Shown: piece after piece, positions 1-11,270 of the stretch
Layout of the letters: the number at the start of each line of letters is the position of its first letter
Numbering within the stretch: the first letter of the stretch is position 1
Assembly (NCBI GenBank): GCA_003996215.1
Contig: QJPP01000048.1
Location: 1,731,001-1,795,000, forward strand
Reading direction: 5' to 3'
Source of the DNA: Jaltomata sinuosa
Taxonomy: Eukaryota > Streptophyta > Magnoliopsida > Solanales > Solanaceae
DNA length: 64,000 bases
Made by a program: the position numbers and the translations under genes
The notes under the pieces: model-generated
The model's database searches: none
What the model saw: only the letters and a program-made list of their open reading frames with translations
What the model was told of the DNA's origin: nothing

Positions 1-372
1 GCACATTTATTGGTACAAATAGCGTTTATTGGCAACTTTCGTTCATCTATTTATAAAATAGCCAGTATTACGGAGTTTTAAGTTTCACAAGTAAAATTCA
101 TACTACAATATTCTGGTTTCACATTTACAATTTGGAACTTTATGATAATTGATCTCCTCCCATTCATTGTTTAAATATGATTCAGTTAGAACATTACTAG
201 ATTTTAAACAAAGTCTAATTCCTCTATTCAATGATATCTTTTTTTCTTGAATTTAAAATTTCAATATTCAAATCAAAATGCAACCGATGACACAATAGTT
301 TAAAGTTGATATGGTAATAATGATAAGCAACATGAACAAGAGGAAGCAAATGCCTGTGCCTTCCTTATCATA

Positions 373-416
<44 letters not shown>

Positions 417-1023
417 AGAACTAATTTTCCCCTCCACACCAATTAGTATATGAATCAGTCCAATAATTTGGTTGGTAAAATAGAGAACAAGTATCAAGCC
501 TTAGAGTCTTTTAAAATAATAAAAGATAATAAGAAATAAACCTTAAGATTCTCGAACAAGAATATAATCAACAGGTCATCCTCAATTTATTTTTTGACTT
601 ACAGTTGAAAAAGGGAAATGGTCCCCCGGCCGATCAATATTCAAGTTGCTCCCATTTGATTCTCTTGATATCTCACTTATATTTATTTGGAATTTGATTT
701 AATTACTGATATTTGAAATTTGATTTAATTACTGATAGCACAGTCCCTGGCTGTAATTAAGTTTTATCGTTATTACTAGAAGATAACATATGTGCAGCCC
801 TAATATTTCCTTTTCTTTTCGAAAATTGAAGATGCCGCCAGCAGGAGTGGACTTACCGTATTAAGAGGGGGTGCACGAAAAACATTGTACATATATGTGT
901 ATATATATTTTGAAGAATTATCATATATTATAAAAGAACCTTCAAACATATCTGTTGAATTGGGGCATCTGATTGTCATACCCCCTTAGGCCCTTGAGGG
1001 CTAGTGTGCGACCAGGAAATTAC
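1..1023. other. Intergenic, AT-rich; no gene seen
   Basis: No coding exon is recognisable. The stretch holds a (TA)n microsatellite at about 377-411 and a short direct repeat near 690-736, where a block ending in ttaattactgat occurs twice. The open frame over the TA tract is simple sequence. Confidence 0.6.
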
Positions 1024-3041
1024 ATGGAGTGTCCCCAAAAGTGAGTGGTCTTCAATTTTTGCCCCCATAAGAAAAGTCTTTAAAAAATACCCTTCCTTCC
1101 TTTTTATGTATAGAACAAATACATTTTTTCCCCTCTACACCATAACTCTCCATGTTCATTTGTCTATCAACTTTTTAATTTTCATTTTTCCTTTTTCCTT
1201 TATCTTTTTAATTTTTTTTTCTTTTTTCTCTATTTTTTTTACTTCTCGTTTTCTTTTTTCTCAACCTTTATTTTTATTTTTTTTCTTTTTCTCTCAACTT
1301 TTTCTTTTGTTCTTTTTTTTCTCAACTTTTTTTTTATTCTTTTTTTTTCGCAACCTTTATTTTTTTTAATTCTTCTTTTTTTTTTTCTCAACTTTTTTTT
1401 TTTTTTCTCTCTTTTTCCTTTTTTTTAATATTTATTTTTTCCTTTTCTCTTTTTTCTTCTCTTTTTTTCTTTTTTCTTAACCTCTATTATTTTTTGCTAA
1501 TGAACAAAAAGTTGGATAATCCACAAAGAGGATCTTCTTTCTTTGAAATCGAAGTAAACTTAAGGGCGTGCTTTGTTGTTTGGAAGTCCTTTGGAACAAG
1601 TCTTGCCTCTAAGGCAAATGTTATAGAACATCTCATAAATCAAGACACAATGAGGTAGTGCCAAGTCTTACTCGTGGGGCATAACTTGTTATTTGAAAAT
1701 TCTTGAGCTAAGTCTTGCCTCTAAGGCAAGAGTTATATAGCATCTCATAAATTAAGACACAATGAAGTAGTGTTAACTCTTGCCCATGGGGCATAACTTA
1801 TTTTTTGAGAGGCCCTTGGGCTAAGTCTTGCCTCTAAGGCAAACGTTGTAGAGAATCTCATATCAAGACACAATGTGTTAGTGTCAACTCTTGCCAATGA
1901 GGCGTAACTTATTGTTTGAAAGTCTTTGAGCTAAGTCTTGCCTGCAAGGCAAGAGTTATAGAGCATCGCATAAATCAAGACACAATGTGGTCGTGTCACC
2001 TCTTGCCCATGGGGCGTAACTTGTTATTTGAAAGTCATTGGGCTAAGTCTTGCCTCTTAGGCAAGTGTTATAGAGCATCTCATAAATCAAGCACAATGTG
2101 GTAGTGTCAACTCTTGCCCATGGGGCGTAACTTGTTGTTTGAAAGTCCTTGGACTAAGTCTTGTCTCTAAGGCAAGAGTTATAGAATGTCACATAAATCA
2201 AGACACAATGAGGTAGTGTCAAGTCTTGCTCGTGGGGCATAACTTGTTGTTTGAAAATCCTTGAGCTAAGTCTTGCCTCTAAGGCAAGAGTTATAGAGTA
2301 TCTCATAAATTAAGACTGCCCATGAAGGGTAACTTGTATTTTTTGAGAGGTCCTTGGGCTAAGTCTTGCCTCTGAGGCAAGGGTTATAAAACATCTCATA
2401 AATCAAGACACAATGTACTAATGTCAAGTTTTGCTCATGGGGCGTAATTTGTTGTTTGAAAGTCCTTGGGCTAAGTCTTGCCTCTAAAGCAAGAGTTATA
2501 AAACATCTCATAAAAAAAAATAAAGGTCGACAAAAATGATTAAAAAAAAGAGAAAAGAAAAATTTAAAATCAAAGAAAAAATAAAAAAATAGAAGTTGAG
2601 AGAAAAAATAAAAACTGAGAAAAAAAAGGAAAAAACGAAGAAATAAAAGACAAAATAAAAAATAAACGAAAAAATAAAGGTTAAAAAAAATAAAAAAATA
2701 AAAAATAAAAAGGAGAAAAGAAACAGAATTGAGAGGAGAAAAGGAAAAAAAAAAGATTGAGAAAAAAGAAAAAAATGTAGAAGAAAGAATAAAAGAAAAA
2801 ATAAAAGAAAAATAAAGGTTGAGAAAAAATGAAAAAAAAAGATAAAAGATAAAATAAAAATAAAAAAGAGAAAAAGAAATAAATATAAAAGTTGAGAGGC
2901 AAATGAGCATGGAGAGTTGTTTAAAATATTTCAGGTATAGAGGGGCAAAAAGGTAGTTGTTCTATACATAAAAACAAGGAAAATTATTTTTGTAAGACCT
3001 TTTTTATGGGGGACAAAAATACAAAGTCACTCCCTTTCAGA
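1024..3041. mobile_element. Foldback-like element with long terminal inverted repeats
   Basis: The two ends are inverted copies of each other. The left end (about 1026-1190) reads inward through gagtg, a block with gcccccata, then atgtatagaacaa, cccctcta and aactctccatg. The reverse complement of the right end (about 3041-2885) gives the same landmarks in the same order. Inside each arm lies a long pyrimidine-rich tract on the left (about 1150-1500) mirrored by a purine-rich tract on the right (2515-2885), both punctuated by ctcaac or its complement. The centre is a ~112-bp tandem array. This architecture fits foldback transposons, which have been described in Solanaceae. There is no transposase and no clear target-site duplication, so the exact ends are approximate. 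Confidence 0.7.
1575..2512. repeat. Tandem array, ~112-bp unit, about 9 copies
   Basis: The landmark aagtcttgcctct (with variants) recurs at about 1598, 1709, 1822, 1932, 2044, 2154, 2266, 2360 and 2472. The spacing is 110-113 bp except for one shortened unit of 94 bp. Each unit carries a small hairpin, cttgcc-tctaa-ggcaag, and a second landmark, cttgcccatggggc. The array forms the core of the foldback-like element. Open frames over it are not genes. Confidence 0.85.
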
Positions 3042-4845
3042 GGCATTAGTAAAGTTATCCCGGGTGCGACCCGTGTTAGTAGTCCCTAGTTGGGTCGTGC
3101 TCGTGATAAGCGAACATTACTAGGATATCTAGGATTTTCGTAAACAATGCTCGTATTTAAAAGAAATAACAGAGATCAAATTAGCATATTGCCTGATTTG
3201 AACCTAATTAAAAAAAACATAATTCAAGTAGTACACTATTACTTCTCTTCTTGACAACTTTTTTCACTTTTTAAAAATAAATCAATGATAGATTTATTGG
3301 AAATAATACTAAATAATTCATCATTAGACTATAAGTTTGTTCTAGTCTCATCTAAATCTACATTTTTCAAGACATTGGTATGTGATAGTCAAAGCTCAAA
3401 AGTAGAGCAGGCAAAAAAGTTGGTGTGGGAGAAACTCCATTCCTAGCCAGAAACAATTTATAAAAAATTGTGTAATGATACAATTTTTTTTTTTGTCTTT
3501 AAGAACCTGTAGGAACATATATTATCTGGCATAAAATGTGTAGGGTTGTGCTAGTCACAAGTACTAACAAATAAATTTCATGTACGTACAACTCATAAAT
3601 AACAAATGAATGAAACATCCATGGGCCATGGTAATAGATATAAATAAGATCTTGTTCGTCATCATGGAATATATGCATATTAAAATGGTGAAATTGAGTC
3701 ATTTAGAAGGCTCTAGAATTTATAAACCAATCATATGTTCAGATAACATTTTCTTAAAACAACTTCAATTTATGCCATTCATTAGTATGTTGACCAGAAA
3801 ATAGATAAATCAAAGTATCTTTAATTTATCAAGTATATTTGTACTTATAAATCAAATAGTGTCTATAATTCAACGTGATATTAAGAATATCCTAATATCC
3901 TGGGTGGTCCTGTCATATATATGCCTTAACTATGTAATGAGTATGATGTTGTAATGTTTTCACGAACACTTTGAACTAAGTTTCACGTGATCTAATAACA
4001 CGACTCAATCACAAGTTAATTTTTGAGATTCACTGTGACTCACCTACGTGACAATATTTATGGCCATCAAAGCCCAGAGCTAGCTTCTTCTTGTGCTCAA
4101 TCGTCTCCAACTCCAAGCTACCTTTGGCATAGTCCGAGTCTCAACCATCATTCCGCCATCACCATATTCGTCCAACCGAATCATTGGTTCTGATACTTAG
4201 TTGTTGGGTTAAGTCAACCCAAAGATACCCGCACTACCATATTGTCCGGTTTGGCCCAAACCCACAATATTTTTCCCAAAAGACCTCACACTGAGTATAC
4301 CTGCACCTTACATGTAGTGTTCCAATCTTTTCAGCTACCAATATAGACTTTGTTCATACACCGTAACATATTAATGAATTTCTTAATACACAGGGCAAAA
4401 GCTATATAATGAATTTCCCAAAGTCCTCACTTTGATGTTCGACAAGGTCCCATACATTAACAATGCTTTATGCGGTTATGCAATGACCATGATTTTGCAG
4501 AATTTTTGTCCTTAGACAGTGAAATTTTATCAAACAATTGCATTAGATTAAAGAAATACATAAACATAATCATAGTCTATGAGGAAACTTAAAATAATTA
4601 GCTCAAATCGTCATGTCTGACCTCTGAGTTTTATACCACTATATCATTTTTGTTTTAGTTGAAAAAATAAAATAAAAATTTTGTTCTAAACAAATTTAAT
4701 TGTCTTCTTCTGAGAGACGTGGCCAGCTAGCCAATTGATGCAGAGTCTCAGAGATTTTCTGTCCCAGAAAAGCTCAGGCACAAGAGTACAAGTTTTGGTA
4801 AGGTGTTTTAAGGCCCTACTAGCAAGTAACAGTTCCTGTCTATTC
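3042..4845. other. Intergenic; degraded dispersed repeats
   Basis: No gene is seen. Around 4190-4330 there is text typical of an old dispersed plant repeat (ttgtccggtttggccc, then ccaaaagacctcacac), too decayed to classify. The rest is AT-rich DNA with stops in all frames. Confidence 0.45.
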
Positions 4846-4846
4846 C

Positions 4847-4855
4847 TATATAAGT
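4847..4855 (+). promoter_or_regulatory. Putative TATA box of the boron transporter gene
   Basis: ctatataag lies about 100 bp upstream of a plausible 5' UTR donor at 4958 (atcag|gtaact). The inferred leader exon (about 4880-4957) contains no ATG, and its intron would end at the acceptor ttcaccag at 5545, three bases before the start codon. Confidence 0.45.
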
Positions 4856-5018
4856 AGTCACTGAGAACTTTTGTTTGAGTAACAAATAAAAGTCTCTTGG
4901 AAAACTTCCCCTGCATAATTTCAAGCCATTTTCTTGGGAAAGTGAATCAAATATCAGGTAACTAGCTGTTCTTTCATATGGTTTCAACTCATATTTAGTC
5001 CCCTTAATCTTTGAAGAA

Positions 5019-5170
5019 GTGTGGATTCATATAGTCGACCCCAACTAAGCGAGCTTAATTAAATATAATGAAGCAGTAAGGATTCATATAGTTGACCCCA
5101 ACTTGTTTGATATTGAGGCTAGTTGTCGTTGTCGCTTGTTTGATATTGAGGCTAGTTGTCGTTGTCGCTA
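5019..5170 (+). mobile_element. SINE-like insertion in the 5' UTR intron
   Basis: The element is bounded by a perfect 13-bp direct repeat, aatctttgaagaa, at 5006-5018 and 5171-5183, which reads as a target-site duplication. Its right end contains ccccaacttgttt...attgaggc...gttgtcgttgtcgc, resembling the gttgttg-type 3' ends of plant SINEs. Inside, the motif ggattcatatagt(c/t)gacccc occurs twice (near 5023 and 5079), and a 33-bp block is duplicated exactly at 5103-5135 and 5136-5168. Confidence 0.65.
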
Positions 5171-5547
5171 AATCTTTGAAGAAAAGATGAATGCATGTGG
5201 TAGTGTCTTTGTATCCTGTATAAAACCAGAATTAATTGAGATACATTTCCCCTAGTCCATTAATTCTTCTTGTTCTGCTATTTTTGCATATAAACACTTT
5301 TTTCTTGTCCGTCCATATTTTTACCCAATAGAAGCAAGTCTTCTTGTTTAATGCATGTTCTGTCTTTGATTCTTAGACATAACTAGAGTTAAGTAAGTCA
5401 TACTTTACATGCCATGTATACTGTCAAGAAATCCCATGATAAATCAATAGTAATACTACTTATGTAACAGTTTTAAAATTGTATGTTTTCTGTATTTTGA
5501 TTGATGAATACTTATTTTTCCGTTATATTTCTTGTGGTTCACCAGAG

Positions 5548-8500
5548 ATGAAGAGTCATCTCGGAACTCCATTCGAAGGCATCTCAGAGGATATTCGAGG
5601 ACGAGTTTCTTGCTACAAGCAGGATTGGATTGCTGGAATTAGATCCGGAATAGGGTAATATCATTTTTCTTAGTTGTTCTTAAACAATTTTTGTAAATGA
5701 GTTACATTTTATGTTTTTTGATTCTGTTCTAACTGCTATTTCTGTGTGTATATGGCAGGATATTAGCTCCAACTACCTACATATTTTTTGCATCTGCTCT
5801 TCCAGTGATTGCTTTTGGAGAACAATTGAGCAGAGAAACAGGTTCTTCTACATTTCAAACTTTTGATGAAAGCATTCTAAAGGCAATCAAATGCATTTCT
5901 GATCATTGGTTTTCCTATTATATAACTTGAATTTGCATTTTAGATGGGAGCCTCAGCACTGTGGAAACTTTAGCCTCTACAGCAATTTGTGGTATAATTC
6001 ACTCGATACTCGGTGGGCAGCCTCTTATGATACTAGGAGTTGCAGAACCTACTATTATCATGTACAGTTACTTGTACAAGTTTGCTAAAGGGAGAGAAGA
6101 TTTGGGACAGACACTTTATTTGGCTTGGGCTGGATGGTATGTTACAATATGTTCGATTTTCGTATAAGTGTTGTTTGATAGACAATATGTCATGATTTCT
6201 CATATCTATGATGAAATTTTTGCAGGGTTTGTGTCTGGACAGCTCTCATGTTGTTTCTTCTAGCAATATTCAATGCCTGTTCTATCATAAGTAAATTTAC
6301 AAGGATTGCTGGGGAAACTTTTGGCATGCTTATCGCGGTGCTTTTCATTCAAGAGGCAATTAAGGTACACTTTAGCTGCAGAAACAAGAATTCTTCTTAT
6401 AAGATATTCAACTCTTGGCAGGGTGGAGCCACAATGGTAGTTATGGGTTCGGCAGAACCCAGTAACTCTGGTTCAAACCCTGCATTTGTGTTTAAAAAAT
6501 TCATAAATGTACAAATAATCCTTATCTAGAACCTAGTAAGCAAAACAAATTGTGATTTTGCCTCTGAATCTCTTGGTGACATCTGAGAGAATGGATTTGT
6601 ATTGTAATTTCGTAGGGATTAGTGAGCGAGTTTAGCATTCCTAAAGCCGAGGACCCAAGTTTGGAGATATATCAATTCCATTGGCTTTACACGAACGGGC
6701 TACTTGGAATCATATTCACCTTTGGGCTTCTCTACACAGCCTTAAAGAGCAGGAAAGCAAGGTCATGGTGGTACGGCACAGGTTTGTAATCCAAACATTT
6801 TGATGGTATCAATATGTTGTCACTTCATCAAAGTACAGGTCTCACAACTTTCCGTTCACATTAAATCAGGCTGGATTAGGAGCTTCATTGCCGACTATGG
6901 AGTTCCTTTAATGGTTCTTGTGTGGTCAGCTCTCTCATTTATCGTGCCAAGCAAAGTTCCATCTGGAGTTCCTAGAACTCTCTATAGTCCCCTTCCTTGG
7001 GAATCTGCATCTTTATATCACTGGACTGTAATTAAGGTGTGAAAAATAGGTGAAAGGTTCCTTCTTCAATTAGTTAATGAGAAATCTTGAACTTTAACAC
7101 ATACCTCAACTGCAGGATATGGGGAAGGTTCCTTCAGCAGACATATTTGCTGCATTTATACCATCTGTGATGATAGCCGGACTTTATTTCTTCGATCACA
7201 GTGTTGCATCGCAAATGGCACAACAAAAGGAATTCAACCTAAAGAACCCTTCTGCATATCATTATGATATCTTACTCTTGGGATTTATGGTATCTTATCA
7301 TCTGTCGATTTCTTCCCTTGTTTCTGATTACTTGTCGCTGTTTCAATAATTAAGATTAATGACATGGATTTGTACTTCTCCTCAGACTTTGCTATGTGGT
7401 TTGATTGGATTGCCTCCTTCAAATGGTGTCCTGCCACAGTCCCCTATGCATACTAAAAGCTTGGCTGTACTTAAGAAACAGGTAAAACATAACTAAATTT
7501 GGCGATGATTGTAGTGCGTGCTACTGATACAGTGCTAAGTTGAGTTCCTAACACTGTATGTAATGCTAATCAGCTGATTCGGAAAAAAATGGTTGAAAGT
7601 GCAAAGGAGAGTATCAGGCGCAAAGCTAGCAATTCTGAAATTTATGGCAATATGCAAGCTGTATTCATAGAGATAGATAGTTCTCCTATTGTAAGTCCAT
7701 CTTCTTAGTTTCTTTAGCACTTTCAAATTAGCACCATTGTTTTGAGTTGGATAAACGTAACTCTGAGTCAATTTGTCCAATACTTCACCATCGAGACTGA
7801 ACATCTTACACGTCGTTATGGAGATATCTAGAATAATAGTATTGAGCTTTATAAAACCGATTTTTCTTGGCTATGCAGAGTACAGTAGCTAAAGAGTTGG
7901 AACACTTGAAAGAGGCAATAATGAAACGTGAAAGTGAAAATGCAAATGACGAAAAGTCTAGTAGTATATTTGATCCTGAGAAGCACATTGATGCTTACTT
8001 ACCCGTTCGAGTAAATGAACAGAGAGTCAGCAATCTATTGCAGTCACTACTAGTAGCAGCATCAGTAGGTGCTATTCCAGTTATAAAAAAGATACCAACC
8101 TCAGTTCTTTGGGGATATTTTGCCTACATGGCTATTGACAGCCTTCCAGGAAATCAACTGTGGGAAAGGATGCTGCTTCTATTCATTGCCCCTGTCAGGA
8201 GATTTAAGTAAGTTCATTCGTGGCATATTATCATTGAAGTAATTAAGTAAATAGATCATCAAGTCTTGCTCCTCTTGACTAACATTTTACAAATAAAAAG
8301 GAACTTTTTGTAACGGTTTAAGCCGCTTAGACTTTAATCCAAAGGGCACCTCGACATTTGAATTTATGAAGCCGCTCTTGTGACTTGTTCAACTAACCAA
8401 AGTGATCATGATGGCAGGGTCCTTGAAGGGGTTCATGCATCTTTTGTGGAATCAGTACCATTCAGATGCATTGCAATCTTCACAATATTCCAATTTGTGT

Positions 8501-9137
8501 ACTTACTTGTTGTCTTTGGAGTTACTTGGATTCCTATAGCTGGCATTCTCTTCCCCTTGCCATTTTTTCTCCTCATAAGCATAAGGCAACATTTGCTTCC
8601 CAAATTGTTACACCCTCGTCATTTGCAAGAGCTTGATGCAGCCGATTATGAGGAAATAGCTCCACAACGCGCACTTAGCTTCTCTTTCAGGGTAATCCTA
8701 AATTTGTCATTTGTCAAGTCCATTTAGTTTCCAGATTATCATTTGTCAAGTCCACAACGCGCACTTAGCTAATGAACTGTCAAATAATGTGATTAGGAAA
8801 CGGAGACTACTCTTCCAAGAACTGAAGGTGAAATAGAAATTTGTGATGCTGAGATGTTGGATGAACTTACAACCAGCAGAGGAGAGCTTAAAGTCCGGAC
8901 TGTCAGCTTTAGTGAGGATAAGCGCCCACAGGTACCCTTGACAATGAATTTCATATTTATTAGTAATTAATACTAGTATTAGAACCTGCACGATGCGCGG
9001 CCAATATTTAACAAAATTATTTGTAACCATTTGAGCACATTAGTTCTAATTATTTTGATTAAGTCTTAATGTTGATGGATGTTAATGATACCTATTTGCA
9101 GGTTATTCATCCAACTGCAGACACAGAATCTGAGTGA
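5548..9137 (+). CDS. BOR: Boron transporter (BOR family, bicarbonate-transporter fold)
   Basis: Plasma-membrane borate exporter of the plant BOR group, which belongs to the HCO3- transporter (SLC4-like) family; such proteins load boron into xylem or expel excess boron. Coding exons: 5548-5654, 5759-5841, 5944-6136, 6226-6364, 6616-6781, 6870-7036, 7116-7289, 7386-7481, 7574-7690, 7879-8207, 8418-8691, 8797-8931, 9102-9137. They join in phase to 671 residues, slightly shorter than the ~700 usual for the family. Family hallmarks visible are GGQPLMILGVAEPT, IADYGVPLMVLVW, SVASQMAQQKEFNL, GLIGLPPSNGVLPQSPMHT and LPGNQLWERMLL, with about a dozen hydrophobic segments. The start ATG opens the first exon, with MKSHLGTPFEGI as N-terminus. 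The C-terminal tail is hydrophilic and acidic. Introns carry repeat insertions. BOR1-type versus BOR2-type cannot be decided by eye. Confidence 0.93.
6415..6540. repeat. Dispersed element fragment in boron transporter intron 4
   Basis: A stretch with gggttcggcagaacccagtaac, followed by an AT-rich segment and agaacctagtaag, matches the look of a nonautonomous element also seen around 27452-27632, 31256-31440, 16520-16640 and 60595-60860 in this window. Ends and class are uncertain. Confidence 0.4.
8751..8770. repeat. Microduplication of an exon end inside intron 11
   Basis: Twenty bases, tccacaacgcgcacttagct, occur in the end of exon 11 (8661-8680) and again in the following intron (8751-8770). 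The intervening intron text tcatttgtcaagtcca also occurs twice (about 8707 and 8739). This looks like a local slippage or templated duplication. Confidence 0.85.
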
Positions 9138-9813
9138 AGGGGGGGATAGCTTTTTAGTGGTTTAAAATTGGGACAATTTGACTTATATAGAGATGAAACA
9201 GGTGTTGAGTCTTGTATAAACTATAAGCAATGGAAGTTAAGATAAAAAATATATCAAAATTTCCACGGCTTTAGAGTGTATTGAATCTTGAGTTGGTACC
9301 ACTGTTATGTGTTCATACATGTAGAGTGTATAATACTATAAATTGTAGGTCTAGTTAGTATACTATAATATAGGATGGACTTTCTAGATGTATTTTACCA
9401 GCAGACGTCGGTCTGAGAATGTAAGTGTTATGATAGTCGAATGATTATATGGATATTCTTTGACATTTCTACGCAGACTGAATGCTTCTAAGTCAGAATT
9501 TCGGGCTAAAACGGACGCATGCACAAAAGGAAAAAAAAAATCCTTTGATGGATGTTAATGCGAAAATATTTTTGAAACATTATTGCCTAGATTTTAAAGG
9601 TTGCATAGAATATAATGCTTCCCCCATCTGTAAAGTTGGTTCCTCGTCTGATGACATCTTATTTCTCAATAATGAGTCATCTTAATTGGGAAAGCGTCTT
9701 ATTCTGCACATAATATTTGGTTTCTTATTTTGTATTCGATATACGCATTGAGTAAATTAGATTCGAATTCCCTTTGCATAAGGCCCATTTATGTGGTGGG
9801 TGGGTGGGTGAGT

Positions 9814-9833
9814 GGGGGGGGGGGGGGGGGGGG
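9814..9833. repeat. Run of 20 G
   Basis: Uninterrupted poly-G preceded by ggtgggtgggtggg. It is able in principle to form a G-quadruplex, but homopolymers of this length are also prone to length error. Confidence 0.9.
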
Positions 9834-10033
9834 CAACAAGTCTTTTTTCATTGCAGGGTTTGAACCAAATACCTCTAATTAAAAATAAGATGTACTATGT
9901 TTCACTCTGCTGATCAACTGATATAGGATCTAGTGATATAGGATAAAAGAATGTGAAGGATATAATTTGATGTTTGTCTTTAAGAACCTTCAATAGGAAA
10001 CTTCTGGTTGACAACTAAAATGGTAACTCTGCT

Positions 10034-10206
10034 ACAACAACAATATACTCAGTGTAATTTCAAAAGTGTAATTTCACAAGTGAGATCTGGGGAAAAGTAG
10101 TGTGTACGCAGACCTTATCCCTACCCTTAAGAGGTAGAGAGGTTATTTCGATATACCCCGACTCAAGAAAAAACATAACAAAGCAGTCCGAGAAACAGAA
10201 CACCAG
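10034..10206 (-). mobile_element. Au/TS-type SINE, minus strand
   Basis: The plus strand starts with acaacaaca and runs through cacaagtgagatctgggg, gtgtgtacgcagaccttat, ccctaccctt and gaggtagagaggtt. This is the reverse complement of the conserved 3' region of Au/TS-type plant SINEs, which end in repeated ttg. It is flanked by a 14-bp near-perfect target-site duplication, atggtaactctgct (10020-10033) and atggtaaccctgct (10207-10220). Confidence 0.75.
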
Positions 10207-10444
10207 ATGGTAACCCTGCTAATAATTTTAAAAAATGAAAAATTTCAATATATCATAAACAGATTGATAATTGATTAAACAGATTAGGCCACCGTGTTCA
10301 TGTATTACTCTACATAAAAATAAAACCTACAAGTTAACTATCAAGAACTTAATAAAACACTTGATGACTAGATTAATCCTCCCCAAGTATAATAATTTCT
10401 TGAAACCAAAATCATTACAAGGTAAGTCACATTAATTCTATACT

Positions 10445-10886
10445 TTAGTAATTGGAAGATATCCAGTTGCCCTTATTCCATTCTTGATGAAACCTCAGGA
10501 GTTGAGGAGGATATGCAACATTATCCCCAGTTGTAGGGAAATAAACACAATAGTTTTCTTCAAGTCTCCCAGAAATAAACCCGATCCACCATCCACCATT
10601 GTCAAACACATCAACAATATCGTACAGACGAATATTTTCTGGCAATGATGCATCATGTTTAGGTGGCAAGGGACGGATCTCAGAAGCTGTGATCGTTTCC
10701 TCTAGTAAATCAGACTTATCCCCATTCTTGACTTGCAACTTCAATTTTATCACCCCTCTGAAACAATTTTGTTGTGTCCTGTTTCTTGAATGCCATATTA
10801 TTTATTCTTGCCTTTAAGTTATCAATCAAGCTTCCTGAATCATATTTCTCAAAACCATTATATGCTTTTAGGTTGTTGATGTCCAT
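10445..10886 (-). pseudogene. Agenet (Tudor-like) domain protein, copy A, frameshifted
   Basis: Plant Agenet/DUF724-like proteins are chromatin or RNA-associated readers. Reading from the ATG at 10886, 56 residues (MDINNLKAYNGFEKYD... to ASQEWG) end at a premature stop inside the first Agenet domain. The remainder continues in another frame, from DKSDLLEETITASEIRPLPP through GWWIGFISGRLEENY and LLRFHQEW to the stop at 10445. Compared with copy B, 40 bp are missing at the break, between two gata motifs. A full first Agenet domain would carry a further segment absent from both copies. The upstream stretch has ordinary leader text, so it may still be transcribed. It could encode a short N-terminal peptide, but an intact Agenet protein is not possible. 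Confidence 0.75.
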
Positions 10887-11270
10887 TGTTGTGACTCGAG
10901 ACAGAGAAAAAGAGATTGATTTATTTAGTCGAATGATGAATTGAAAGTGAGAAACTAGTGAGGCGTTACATATGAATTTATAGGGAGAAAAAATTGGTTT
11001 CCTATAGTGATTAGGACTAGGAATACAAATTTGTTTCCAAATACCGTTTTGTATTTAGGAAATCGGATTTGTATTTAACTTTCCTATTTTGAAGGAATAC
11101 TACTGGAAGTAGGCTTTGAATATTCAATTTTGAGACTACGGCTGGGTTTATTTTTACTTTCATAATTTATTAGTACGCGTTTTTTGGTTTAAGAAATTGT
11201 AAAAAATATTTTGTGCAAACAACGCGTACTAATGTTTTGCCTAATTTGTTTCACTTTCCTAAACAATGGT

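Larger units (their letters stand above)
9416..11270. repeat. Segmental duplication, unit A
   Basis: This block and 12672-14110 share the same order of landmarks: gatagtcgaatgat, acgcagactgaa, cagaatt, acaaaagg, a SINE remnant, an Agenet-like gene on the minus strand, its leader and an upstream AT-rich promoter-like stretch ending near tttgtttcac. Unit A is longer because it carries a more complete SINE and a 20-base G run. Confidence 0.85.

Noticed and set aside
1004..1369. Open frame rich in phenylalanine
   Set aside because: It is a chance product of the pyrimidine-rich arm of the foldback-like element; the mirrored arm gives the same effect on the other strand (2359-2910).
1575..2512. 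Regularly spaced repeats suggestive of a CRISPR-like array
   Set aside because: The repeats are head-to-tail 112-bp units without unique spacers, and the surrounding DNA is a plant nuclear genome.
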